A stretch of DNA of 64,000 nt from Ceratothoa steindachneri (taxonomy: Eukaryota > Arthropoda > Malacostraca > Isopoda > Cymothoidae), in contig OZ018321.1 of assembly GCA_963969495.1 (NCBI GenBank), positions 193,934,087 to 193,998,086 on the forward strand, given 5' to 3'. Below the pieces are notes generated by a model. That model saw only the letters and a list, made by a program, of their open reading frames with translations. It made no database searches and was not told where the DNA came from. The position numbers were made by a program, and so were the translations under genes. Shown here in pieces: positions 48,927 to 60,100 of this stretch; within the stretch, counting starts at the first letter, position 1, and each line of letters starts with the position of its first letter.

Positions 48927-51685
48927 CTACGTGTACATAGGTAGTACCACTTCTCTCGCGCAGGTTCTACTACTAGGGAACAGAGCAGTTCTACCTATTG
49001 CGCCTCTACGGTTCGCACGTATATTTAGGTTAAGGTTCATATTCGGGAGTATCACTCGGTCTATCTTGTCCCAAGTCTTTCTCCCTAGCCTTTGGATCTC
49101 CGTATTGATCGGCTTTAGACCGATTCTTTGGTGTAGAACCGATTGCCGAATACGGTTGATCCTTTGCGTGCCAGTGATCAGCCGAGTGGCATTATTCGGC
49201 ACCCTCTGCCTCATTCTGAGAGATGTGCAGCTTGCCATCTGCGTGATCACGGCCGGGTACACTAGGACTGAGCGTACCAAGGCCATATACAGCTTTTTGA
49301 TGTTTAGCACGCTGAGGCCTCGGAAACGGTAAAGTTTCCTCAGCTCTCTTTTGGCTGGGGAGACTCTGGTTTTGATGTGCGTCTTGTATCCCGTTTTGAA
49401 GAGTTGTAAGCCCAGAACTTTACCCTCGTTGGAGTACGGATAGATTTCGTTATTGACGATGACGTCGTCTACTTTCCGGCGGTTCATTGGAATGATAGTG
49501 AACTTCTGGCGGTTGGTTTGAATTTTCCACTTCTTCTCATATCTGTTGATATTTTCAATTTCGACAGCTGTCGCCCTCGCCTGACTTCCAGAGTTCCTGA
49601 ATGGACTCAGGACGATTTGGGTGATGTCATCTGCGTATTGCAGATACATCGAATCGTACCTCACTGGAGCAGGCAGGTCAATCGTGTACACTAGGTACAG
49701 CAGAGGGCCGAGACAGCTGCCTTGTGGAACTCCCGCCTCGAGTTCGAATTCGGGTCCTTTGCAGCCCTCGATTGCAATTCGGGCTCTCCTATCGGAGACA
49801 TAGTTGCAAAGGACCCTTTCCAGGAGTGGGTTAAGCTGGAGGTTGAGGATCTTGAACTGTAATCCTCTCAGCCAAACCTTATCGAAGGCCTTCTTTACAT
49901 CTCGCAGCACCACGTCTACGTACCTCCTCTCAGCTTTACTGCAAGCGAGTTTTTCCGCAAGGAGGGAGAGGGCTGTTTCCGTTCTTCGTCCCTTGCGGAA
50001 CCCGTGCTGCTGAGGTTGTGGGCTCCCAGCTCGGCTAGTTGTTCTTGAAGCCTGTCAGCTAGGAGTCTCTCGTAGACTTTCGCAACGATCTCCAGCAGGG
50101 CGATTGGCCTGTAATTTACCAGTTGATCAGGGGGTTTACCTCCCTTGGGTATGAAGATCACCTTAGCAATCTTGAAACCTTCCTGAAAGTAGCCCGTGTT
50201 CAGGGAAGCGTTGTAGATGTTAACGATTCCCTGAATGATCTGCTGTGGGGCGTTAACCAAGTTGTTTCTGGTGATACCCGTCCAGCCTGGTTCCTTTTGT
50301 CGAAAGGCTTTTACAGTGGCCATGAGCTCCTCTGATGTTATGGGACGTCCGTGGCCCGCCATCTCCCTGCCTTCGTTGACTTGATGTAGTGGGTGCGTGC
50401 GATGCATTTCCTGATTTAGTTCTTCAATCAGTTGGCCTTCGAATTCCTGGTCGAACTCGTCGTTTTCCTCAGGGGTAATCCTGAAAACGTTTTTCCAGAA
50501 GTTCCTGAACATGTCCTCGAAAAACACCGGGTTCTCTATGTAGATTCCGTTCTCCTTTATCCGAGCCTTAGGTCTTGGTGCAATTCCCTTTAAGTTCTTG
50601 ACTTGGCGCCAGAACTTAGCCGGGCTGAGTTCACTGTTGACTTTGGCTATCAAGCTGTTCCATATTTCCTCCTGTTGGAGGTTGATGGCCTCTCCTAGCT
50701 CTGATCTTAGGCGTCGAAGGAGCGAGCTCCTTTCCCGGTTAGGACCCTCCCGTCTTACTTCTTCGTACACTTCCCTGTGAACGCGAGCGATATCTCTCAT
50801 CTCATCTGTCCATCTGGGCTGAGGAGGTGTTTTATATCCTGTTATGGGTATGTTCTCGCCGTCCGCATTTAGTATGGACGTTGTAATCCTTTCCAGCTCC
50901 CTGTCTATCTCCTCTAACGACGCCAGGCTGAGGTCAGCTTGCGCATATTCACTAATTCGTTGCTTGTAACGATCCCAGTTGGCCAGGGCGTAGTTTTTCC
51001 GGAGAAGTGCTGGGAACTGGATTGGTGCGAGAGATACCGTGGTGAGAATCGCTACGTGATCACTAGGGACTGTTGGGCCTGGCTCACTATGGTAGTTGAA
51101 TGGGAAGCCTTCACTTGTTAGGATTATGTCAGGCTTGGTTGCTGATCTGGAAGTGATATAGGTCGGAAAATCCGGCCCTATCCTTTGGATGTTTTTTCTT
51201 CCCATAATCAGTTCCAAGTTTCGGCCTCTATCGTTGGTGCTACCATAGCCCGCCGCACGACATCTGGCATTGAGGTCTCCCCCTAAGAATGCCATTCTGC
51301 GGTGCCCGAACAGTGTGTAGAAGTTGCTTAATGGGAGATATGCTCGTCGAGGGGGTTGATATGCTGCAGCTATCACGAGGTCTCCTACCAGTGTGTGTAG
51401 CTCGACTGCCACAAAGGACTCACCGAGCTCTGGTAGTTGTTTAAAGGAGATGTTCCTCTTGACAGCTATTGCAGCACCATCGAACCTTTCCCGGGAATGA
51501 TTCTTCAGGACTAATCTGTAGCCCGGTATTTTAATACGACCAGCTGTAGTGTCGATACCGTGCTCTGTAATGAAAATGATGTCGGGGTCAAGCACTCGGA
51601 ATATGTTACCATATGCCGTGGCCTTCTCCTCCCATCCATTCACGTTGATTGTCAGAATCCTCATTCTGTTGCCTACTCTCTCCAT
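48927..51685 (-). pseudogene. ORF2 of non-LTR copy 3: endonuclease + reverse transcriptase, one frameshift
   Basis: ATG 51685 opens 589 codons: endonuclease with ILTINVNGWEEKATAYGN, IIFITEHGIDTT, LGGDLNARC and TVPSDHVAIL (Glu, Asn, Asp-His all present), a linker, then RT with FIPKGGKPPDQLVNYRPIAL. A one-base deletion near 50012, just after ELGAHN, shifts the frame. The product continues from about 49990 in the next frame with FDKVWLRGLQFKILN, EAGVPQGSCLGPLLYLVYTI, LQYADDITQIVLSP (both catalytic Asp) and a C-terminal domain ending REVVLPMYT at 48927. It is otherwise open over about 915 codons. There is no RNase H. This is the least damaged ORF2 in the window. Confidence 0.85.
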
Positions 51686-51695
51686 CTTCTGTCAC

Positions 51696-53167
51696 TTAGT
51701 GTTTCTGGGTGACGTTCTTTTTCTTCCCATTCTTCTTTTTCCTGAACTCAGCGTTCGAGATTTGCTCGCAGGTATTGTGATGTAGAATCACATTCTGTGC
51801 GAGCAGGGCCTCTTCCACTGTTCCAGGATTCACATCGTAGTCGAACTCCCATTTGTATATTTAGGATTTTATTCCTTGGAATATACTCCTGGTTTCCATT
51901 TCCTCTGGGAAGGGGGAATTGATCTTAGGCGTATATTTTCAGGTTAATATAGCTCGCCCGCAATCTCTTCACTCTCTTTTTCTGTCCCTTCTTTTCCGAG
52001 GGTTTTGTTGTTTCTGTGTCTGAGGAATCTGATGATTCCGAAGAACTACTTGTGTCCGAGTTGTCATGTACCACCGTGTTTACTTTGCTTTGGGTGGGCG
52101 CAGGAGTTGTCGCCTCGACTGCTTCCTTTCTCACCTTCTTGTTCGTCTGTTTGCAAGTTTTTGATTGTTCTGCTGTCTGTTGCTCTTTCGGAGCTATCTG
52201 CAGATACAGTACATCCCCAGAAGGGGGATTGTCCGGGAACCACATTTGTTCCATCCCGTTCGGGCGAGCCAGATTCATGACGTGCGCATGAAGGATGCAC
52301 GTCATGATTTTAATGAAGCCTTCGTTCTCAATTTTGAGGTATGTCTTTTTGGCGTCCTCCTCTGAGATGGCTGCCTTTGCTGCTTGGGCGTAGGACGTAT
52401 TCGCTCTACTCGTTTCCTCGTTTCTTTTGGATTCTTGTTTTTTCCTCATAACTACCTTCTTGGCGGGGCATGACATGGCCATAGTCCTATGACCCTGCCC
52501 GCAGCTCACGCACTTCTCTGTATTGCTGTTGCAATTGCGCCAATTGTGTCCCTTGTGGCTGCATTCAGAGCACGTCTCTTGCGGCTCTTTGCAGTCCTTG
52601 GTGGCGTGGGATTCCATCCTGTAGCATTTGAAGCAGAATTGGACCAGAGTATACTCTCCTTTTTCCACCTGCTCCCCACTAATTTTGGCGTTGAACATTA
52701 GAAGGCCCTGTTCAGTTGCCTTTTGTGCCATGGTAGTCTCCGCGAAGACCACCTTGAACACATGGGTGTATTCGCCACCGTCCCTCCTATTCTTGAACTT
52801 AATAACTTCGGCTACCTTGGCACAGGCTTGCCGAAGCTCTATCTCCTCTCTAATTTCTTCCGCGGTATGTTGCCCTATCCATTGGTCGATTCGACGGCAT
52901 ACCACGCTCCTGTGGGCCAGGATCTGGGGGGGGTACTGCTGGCTGCAGCCCAATGCCTCGTAGGACCCCAACTGCCTTCTCTTTGGTTATCTCTTCGATG
53001 TCTTTCTCTTTCTCACATATCGCGATATAGCCGGATGGAATGTCCAGCAGCCTTACCATGGCAATGCCTAATTTGCCGTACACGACCTCGAAAACGGATT
53101 TTCTGCTAGGCTTGGGCTGCCCGTCGTCAACCCGCAGAGGTATCCTGGTCGTGTGGTCCTGGGCCAT
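51696..53167 (-). pseudogene. ORF1 of non-LTR copy 3: three zinc knuckles, few lesions
   Basis: ATG 53167: MAQDHTTRIPLRVDDG, KSVFEVVYGKLGIAMVRLLD. A one-base slip in the eight-base G run at 52927-52934 moves the frame to one read from 52971 to 51925. Domain order: YTHVFKVVFAETTMAQKATE, then knuckles CFKCYRMESHATKDC, CSECSHKGHNWRNC and CVSCGQGHRTMAMSC, a lysine-rich spacer, IKIMTCILHAHVMNL, and a Ser/Glu-rich acidic stretch (SDTSSSSESSDSSDTE). After a stop at 51925 the conserved tail continues with IFQGIKS..YKWEFD and ends KKNVTQKH at 51696. Likely role: RNA binding and particle assembly. Confidence 0.8.
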
Positions 53168-53700
53168 CTCTTCTCGAGAGTGGCCCTTCAGCCCTGCTTT
53201 TGTTTGTCTCGCACTGCTCTCGTTGTGGGTGACTTATTTTTGCTCAATATGATGCACCTTTACTTCTTGGTCTTCTTTATTAGGGTTATTTGGTGACTCC
53301 CTCTACTTCGTCGCTAAGCTTACGTGAACGTGAACTGCCAAATGGGGGGGCTGAATGATGGTGGGTGGACCCGGGGAGGCCCCTCAGATGGGTGAAGTGT
53401 GGCAGACTTGATGATGGGTGGTGATAGAATCAACTACCACCATCCGGGGTGCCGCCCCATCTGGGGTTTGGATATCGATGCTGTTTCCAACTTGCACAGG
53501 GACGGTTGTATGTCCCCCTGTGGTCTTGGCCGGAAGCTACCCTTTGAGTTTAGAGCGAATTCTTCCCCAAAGCTTTCAGCATCGCCTCGTAACCGGGCGG
53601 TCTCTTCCGTAGAGTTCCACAGTGGGCTAATCCTCAAACCTGCTTTCCTTTACGCCCCCAATTATTTCTATCAAAGTGGACCGACATAGTTGGAGCGAGA

Positions 53701-55384
53701 CTTAACCTAGTATATATATCCTATGAACTCGCCTAATTCGAAATATTAACAAAAATAAAGCTGGATTTGGACTTGTGTGGCTATGCGTCCAATGGTATTA
53801 ATGCCTAAGAGTTATAAATTTAATTCTCCCTCAATGCGCAATTCGTGTGCATTTAACACCATATTTGAAATGCCTCTTCCGAATGTAGTTAAACCCGGGC
53901 AAATAAAGACAAGGGTGAGTTTCTATTGATGTCTGAATTCGACCCTTATTTGTCTCCATATCGCTGGTTAGACACCAGTTTATTACTGAAGGCCCTGGAG
54001 TTGAGACCTTTTAATATAATAGGAAAAGAAAAGGACATTGTAATCCTGCATCAACTTTTAGGATTGGGGTCTGAGGGGCTATGCTCGATCCTTGAAAACG
54101 AGTTTCGTCAGGAGCAAAATAGGAGTACGAATTTCCTTCGGTGGCAAAAGGGAGCCGACGTCATTCGTATGCAATTAATGAACCTGTTCCACGTAGCCAA
54201 GCGATGTTGGGGGAACTTTGGGATTGGATTACTTGTTGGAATTCGGGATTAACTGATCGTAGAGCTGGGGAAGATTTATTGAGGGGGGAATTGGGGAAAA
54301 GGTGGTAAATAAAACCGTGAATCTTTGGAGTGGAGAATACCGTAAAAAAGGTAGAACATAGGAAGAATAATGGCGATGATTGGGGTAGAAAAGAAAATTG
54401 CGAGTGAGGTGATTTGCCATCATTTATTAGTTATTGTGCAGGACGTGAAAATTGGATAAATAGGCAATAAATTCAAGCTCGTAAAATGCTGTTTCGTAAC
54501 CCCTCCCCCCTCCTACAACTCTGAGATTGTACTTAGAGCCCATAAATAGAAAATATCATTTTGAACTTTCCTGTGCTGCTGCTCCCCCGCCAGCGCATTC
54601 CGCCACCCATCAAGAATGACTTGTAATGCCATACAATGGGATTGAACCTACCAACCGAGTTCATTTTTTTCCTTCACCCTGTATAATATAGTTACACGAA
54701 TAAACTATTTGTTCTTATCGAATACATTTATAACTAAATAATTGCCTAATGAGAAATATAAATAATTTATTTCATTCTTGATTAACACCCCCACCCGCAT
54801 GATTTCCCTCTTGAGCAAACAGCCCTTCGCTGCATTGCATCCATTTCCTTTCCATTCTCATCAAGCAATCAACCGAGTCAATCAATCACCCGAAGTTCCG
54901 ATGGCCATTCATTTCCTCTCAACATTTATTCCCTGGTTGGGGGACCAATGACACGCGAAACTCAGACTTACCTTAAAAAATCCAACTTCATTAAGTTTTA
55001 ACTTAATAAAATACAATATTAAATAAAATGAATTAAAGAAACAACGAAGGCTTTTTATGTGGTCCGCGTTTCTTTTCAGAATTAGACAAAATATTGAAAA
55101 TTAATTAATGAACATTTTGCCCCAAATCTCACCTTAAACGTAAATTCTGTCCCATTTGAGTGTAATATTAACAATTTCTACGTCTGAGCTGCCTCCTGAC
55201 TTCGATGGACTTGTTAATGCCCCAAAACGTACCTATCCATCTCATTATTTTTTATGTAAGTGCTAGATTCTTAAATCAGTCATTTTCAAATATATTTCCT
55301 TCGTAGATAAAATGTTTTTCTTAAAAAAAATATGATACTTCATAATTACTTATTCTCTTTACCCTTATCTGCACACTCTTTTTT
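53701..55384. other. No gene recognised
   Basis: The only sizeable open frame, 53926-54252 (+, 108 codons, SPYRWLDTSLLLKALELRPF near its start), has no recognised domain, no splice evidence and no flanking transposon features. The rest is AT-rich. Confidence 0.35.
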
Positions 55385-55452
55385 GTTCGTGGAAGTTAAG
55401 CTGAGTTGACTGTGGTTAGTACTTTGATGGGAGACGCCCGGGCCCTAGGTAA
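55385..55452 (+). pseudogene. Degenerate 5S rRNA-like fragment
   Basis: GAAGTTAAGCTGAGTTGAC, GGTTAGTACTTTGATGGGAG and ACGCCCGGGCCCTAGGT follow the order of the middle and 3' half of animal 5S rRNA, with more substitutions than the copy at 39392-39492. About 65 bases survive. It may be the head of a 5S-derived SINE; a B-box-like GGTTCGGATTCC lies 30 bases downstream (about 55482). Confidence 0.5.
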
Positions 55453-55689
55453 TGATCACATGATGTAGAATTGTAAATCCTGGTTCGGATTCCACGTTAA
55501 GCTGTAGATCCTCACTCCGATATGTCTGGAAATAGTTTAAAAAGGGTAGCAAAACTATGCCAAAAAATTACCCTTAATTATTAATGTGTAGCTTTATTTA
55601 TGATTATGTAGTCTATGCAAACAAATGCACAAAGGTAATTGCAATTGACTTATATGTATTCGAAATTTGCATCTAAATGTTTAAGTTTG

Positions 55690-55782
55690 GCCCGCAAAGC
55701 TTTACTGAAGCTTCAATGTGGCCCGTAAAGCTTTACACAAGCTTCAATGTGGCCCGCTGCTTAAAATTATTGCCCATCCCTG
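55690..55782 (-). mobile_element. hAT terminal fragment with 31-bp duplication
   Basis: The - strand begins CAGGGATGGGCAATAA, followed by GCAGCGGGCCACATTG, a typical hAT end. Behind it are two 31-bp direct repeats (GCCCG.AAAGCTTTAC... AAGCTTCAATGTG, 55690-55751). The partner end was not found. Confidence 0.5.
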
Positions 55783-56653
55783 CTCGGAGCTATACGTGGT
55801 AGAGGCGCGAATCGCTGTGTAAGCTTTTACGATAATGTATGGCGTGAATTCTACCTGATTGCTGATTCAATGTCTCTCCATGACGATCTCTATAATTTGC
55901 TTTCTGCTACCAACTGCCGACCTCCACTTATGGAAGAACAATAACCATGTTTCGACCCGGATAATTGTCGCCGAATCTTGTGTTCAAGGAAGAATGATAG
56001 AAAAGTTGTAAGCGTTTATTTATTCTTCTCCGACCGAACATCGGAGACAGAACAAGGATAAATTAATACAGATAATCGAGGCAGAAGTAAGGATATCAAT
56101 TTGTGGATTTGGAAGGTGTTGACATATTTGCCTACTGTATTTTTTAGTTAGTTAATGCCGACGATTGTTATTGATTATTATAAAATAGATGAACTCTCCT
56201 TACGTTCCATGAGAATTATGAGAAATTGCAGTTGTACTCATAATTGCAAGTTACTGTCTTTTAGCATACCCGCTCTTGTCTTCCCCATAAAATTTATTAA
56301 CGTGGATGACCCAATAATAAACGTACAGTATCTGCTAAAAATGGAATTTTCCTAAACCTAAGGTGGTTTTGTCGTGCAAGTTTTGAAATACTTACCCTCT
56401 TGTTTTGGGGTTATCTTTAACTTTTGATTATTCTTTCCTATGGAATCGTTTCTACTTTCTCCTTTGGCAGATTCAAGTAAAAATACCCAAAGGATTTTGG
56501 ACTCGTGTTGATACATTTATATTTGTATCTAGAGATTCTACACAGTCTTTGCTATTTCCTTGTCTATATCGAAATAGATATGTCTCGTTACGAAAGGTTT
56601 CTCTGTATAGTGACATGAAAGTATTTCCAAAATCTGATTTTAACCACTCGTCT

Positions 56654-57118
56654 TTAAATTTTATCCATATTTGCTTTCAAAAAAGATAATTGTTCAAATT
56701 CAGTATCACTCAAGTGAATGCCCCTAGAAAGCGATATGTCTCCCCCAAAGACATCTTTGACGGCCCCGGACGAAACCTCGACACAGAAACTTCTGCGAGC
56801 GACGGCGGCAATAAGAGGAAATTCCGTCTCCATCCCTCTCCAAAAATCCAGGGGGTTGACGTCCAGCTCCCGACAAGGACTTGCCAGGAAGCGACTAACC
56901 TCTTCCCGGGCGCACTCGTTCACGTTGAAGGACATCAGCAACTTGGGCGAAGGGCGCTCGGAAGTCATGAAGGAGAAAAGCTTGGGGCGTTTCGGGCTGT
57001 TTTCTGGACCTTGGTTCCATAGGTTGGTTGATCCAGGATCCTTCAATGAAATTTGAACAATATTCATTTGTAGTTTTGACTGAAGGGATGTCTGCTCCTT
57101 CGAACTGCACCACGCCGT
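56654..57118 (-). CDS. hAT-derived gene terminal exon 8 (dimerisation domain)
   Basis: Acceptor TGGCTCTTTCAG|ACGGCG; stop at 56654-56656; 154 codons. Encodes TAWCSSKEQTSLQSKL, KRPKLFSFM, then the hAT C-terminal domain: AREEVSRFLASPCRELDVNP, LDFWRGMETEFPLIAAVARR, SFCVEVSSGAVKDVFGGDIS and LSDTEFEQLSFLKANMDKI. The position of the catalytic Glu is Lys. Confidence 0.85.
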   Translation of the reverse strand, partial: TAWCSSKEQTSLQSKLQMNIVQISLKDPGSTNLWNQGPENSPKRPKLFSFMTSERPSPKLLMSFNVNECAREEVSRFLASPCRELDVNPLDFWRGMETEFPLIAAVARRSFCVEVSSGAVKDVFGGDISLSRGIHLSDTEFEQLSFLKANMDKI

Positions 57119-60100
57119 CTGAAAGAGCCAAAATGCTCCTTGAGGATGACTTGAGGTTTAGAAACCAAAAGCCAATTTGCGGATAATATTTTTAGAAACA
57201 ACTTACAGAGGACTATAGTTTTTCTCCTATTCAAAATATCTAAAAAGAAACCTGTCTTGATAATTCCCCAAACGGTAAAGATTGCCATGGCCATGTGTCG
57301 TAAAGTGAATAATAATAGTAAATAATATTCCCAATATGGCTTTCCTAATAGCTACTCCCATATTTAGCAGTTGTTATGAACGAACTCTACTTTGATCAGC
57401 TCTCGCGAGCTTTTGATATATTAACTCTGAAGGTCGCATTCTCTACCCGCATATTTCCTTTATAATCTCTAAAAACTATTTCCTAATAAAACAAAAGCAA
57501 GAGTACTTTGAATCGCGGATCAACCATGCTCGCTCTTTGGAGAACTTCATTGGACTCGAATATTGATAGCTTTTGCTCCAGTGCCTCCGAAAGCTCTTTA
57601 GCCACGCTGCCTATGTGAGAAAGGGTCACGGTGTGCAGATGATGTCGAAGACCCCTGATGATGGGTAGGACTTGGGAGCTGGCGATGCCTTTGGTGTTCT
57701 GAATCCTCTCTGAAGCATCTTCAAAGGCTTCGAAAACCTGAGAGCATTTCAAAACAATGTAACCACCCAAAGTAGTAATGTAACTTCTATTTTTAACTAT
57801 TCAATGGGAAAAAGTGCGGAAACCAATGGAAATAAGTTGAGCGCAAACAATGTGAGAAGGAGATATACATGACAAAAAAATGAAAGCGCGAGAGAATATA
57901 TTAATGTTGAAGCGGGAGAACGCAGGTTAAACTTTGAGAAAGGTTTTATACAAAAGAGAAAGTTCAGAAATACAAACATGAATCTCCTTGAACAATTTAT
58001 GGAAGGTGCGTATTAGTCTATTATCATGCCAAAAAGCGTGTATTATTCTAATATCATTCCAGGTGGTGTGTATTATTCCATCATCATGCCAGGGGGCTGT
58101 GTATTATATCATCATCATTCCAGAATGTGTGTATGTATTATTCTAATATTCCAGGTGGTGTATATTATTCCATCATGCCAGAATGCAAATTCAGTTCAGG
58201 TTTCATACCTCGAGTAATTCGTTTAACATCGCTCGGTCTGAGCTCGTGAAGAAGTTGTGTTGGTCTTCGACAGCGAACGTCGAAGAGACTGCGCATTGGA
58301 ATACTTCGAGGGAACACCGTAAACACATCTTCATATATTTGAGCTTTGATATAAAAACGAATAAGAAAATTACGATTAAATCTCCATTAAATTAATATGA
58401 AATAGTTATGAAATCAATCTCATCTGGAGGGGGCGCCCATACCTGTTCTGTCCAAGAAGTGGCAGAGTTTAGGCTTTTGCCCGCCTCTCGCCCATTTAGG
58501 AGGACGTTGATGGAATATACTAAGGAAGAAATCTGGAAAAATGATTGTTCATTAGTCGCATAACTGTTGAAAACGTCGCCTATCTAAAGTATCATTTCCT
58601 ATGGCTCGCTAACACTAAGGCTTGAACAAGAAAATGGTGGTGAAGATTCCCAAACTTGCTTCATGTCTTTTTGAACTGCGGTTTTAAATTATGGCCATGT
58701 CTAGAAGATGCGAGTATATTTATCTACAATAAACTAAGTTTAACTTGGGTACTTTTAAATCGTGGTAGTTGCTCTATTGAAGTTTTGAAGCGGTTATGCA
58801 GTGTAGTTAGTAATGGCAACCATGCTCCAACTGACATGAGTGCCTTCCTTACCGGCCCCAATCACCGCAAGGAGAACTGCCGTTATATATCTTTTACAAT
58901 TTTCATTTCTTCTCTTTTCATCCGTTTATAGATCTTTCTTACCTTCTTTCTGCGGGAATGCTCTCGTTGGTTTCGCTTTAAATTAAATTTTCCAATAATC
59001 CTGGACTTACTTTTTGAATTTGCTCCGAAAATGCAGACGCCTTTGCAATTCCTCTCCCGACCACCTCCTGTAGGAGGTCGTGGAAGCATCTGTGAGCATC
59101 AGGAAGGTTGCCAAAATTATTGGATGGCGTGGAGTAGTTGTCATCCGTCGTCATCTCTAAACCGAAACGTGAAAAAAGGCAGTGGAGTAGCCTGAAAGCC
59201 ACTTTGCTCGTATGTGTGTTTGCTCCATGTGATGTTATTAATGCGAGTAACATAAAGAATGTTGCAAAGGTTCTCTGACTAGTTAGGTTAGCAAAATATG
59301 ATTGAACAACCGTTATCTTATTTTTAATCTCTAGAGCCGAGGACTTGGCACGTTACTTAACTTCATGGCTAAACCTAACCTTAAAAGAGTCTGTGAGAAA
59401 GAGGGCAGAAAACTCACCGAAAGACAAAAAAATTACAGCGTATTTGATGACTGATCAGGGCCTGATTTAGTGAGGCCCTTAGGTTATATAGCTACTTGTT
59501 GGAAACCCCTTGTTAAAAAGTTACGAGGAAGTCTCTCAATGCTGCTTATTAAAGCAAGACATTCGGTTGCTACACGATAAAATACTAGTATTTTGTCATT
59601 TTTTTTCAAATAAATGTATTTATAGATTGTAGCAATTTTAATTTACTGGTTTTTATCTATTCCATAGAATTAAATATTACTTAAATATAAATATATTTAA
59701 ACTATACACAAAAATCTACATACAATTTAAAACAAAAAAAGTGAGTCCCTAAGCGTAGCTTGTTTAGCTTATGCCTAAATCCAACACTGCTACTGACCTG
59801 CTGTTAATTCCCAGCCGACAAATCCCGAGTCTTTTTTTCGTGGTTTCATTTTTCCAGTAACAATACTTTGAACTTTATAAGTGATATTCATTTCTCGAAC
59901 AGTTGATTCGTAAATTTCTTGAATTATGGATTCGCTTGGTAAAGTTTTGAAGATTCTAAACATGAAGAAAATAGAAGGTAAACTTGAGGAATTTGACTAG
60001 CCTATAGGCTAAACAGCACATATGGAATTAAGCAAGAAAATAATACCATGTCATTAAGCACTTTTATAATTTATGAATGTTAAAAAATGTGATATACCGG

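Larger units (their letters stand above)
48605..53700 (-). mobile_element. Jockey-like non-LTR retrotransposon, copy 3 (best preserved, ~5.1 kb)
   Basis: Full-length on the - strand: 5' end at the shared TCTCGCTCCAACTATG, 533-base 5' UTR, ORF1 (53167-51696), a 10-base gap, ORF2 (51685-48927) and a 3' UTR of about 320 bases with four copies of the AAAGAGGCGAAGTGCCC motif. Only a few lesions interrupt the coding frames, so it is younger than copies 1 and 2 and serves as the family reference here. Confidence 0.85.

Noticed and set aside
53926..54252. 108-codon open frame on the + strand
   Set aside because: Normal-looking composition, but no domain, no neighbours and no splice borders. Kept only as a note in the spacer entry.
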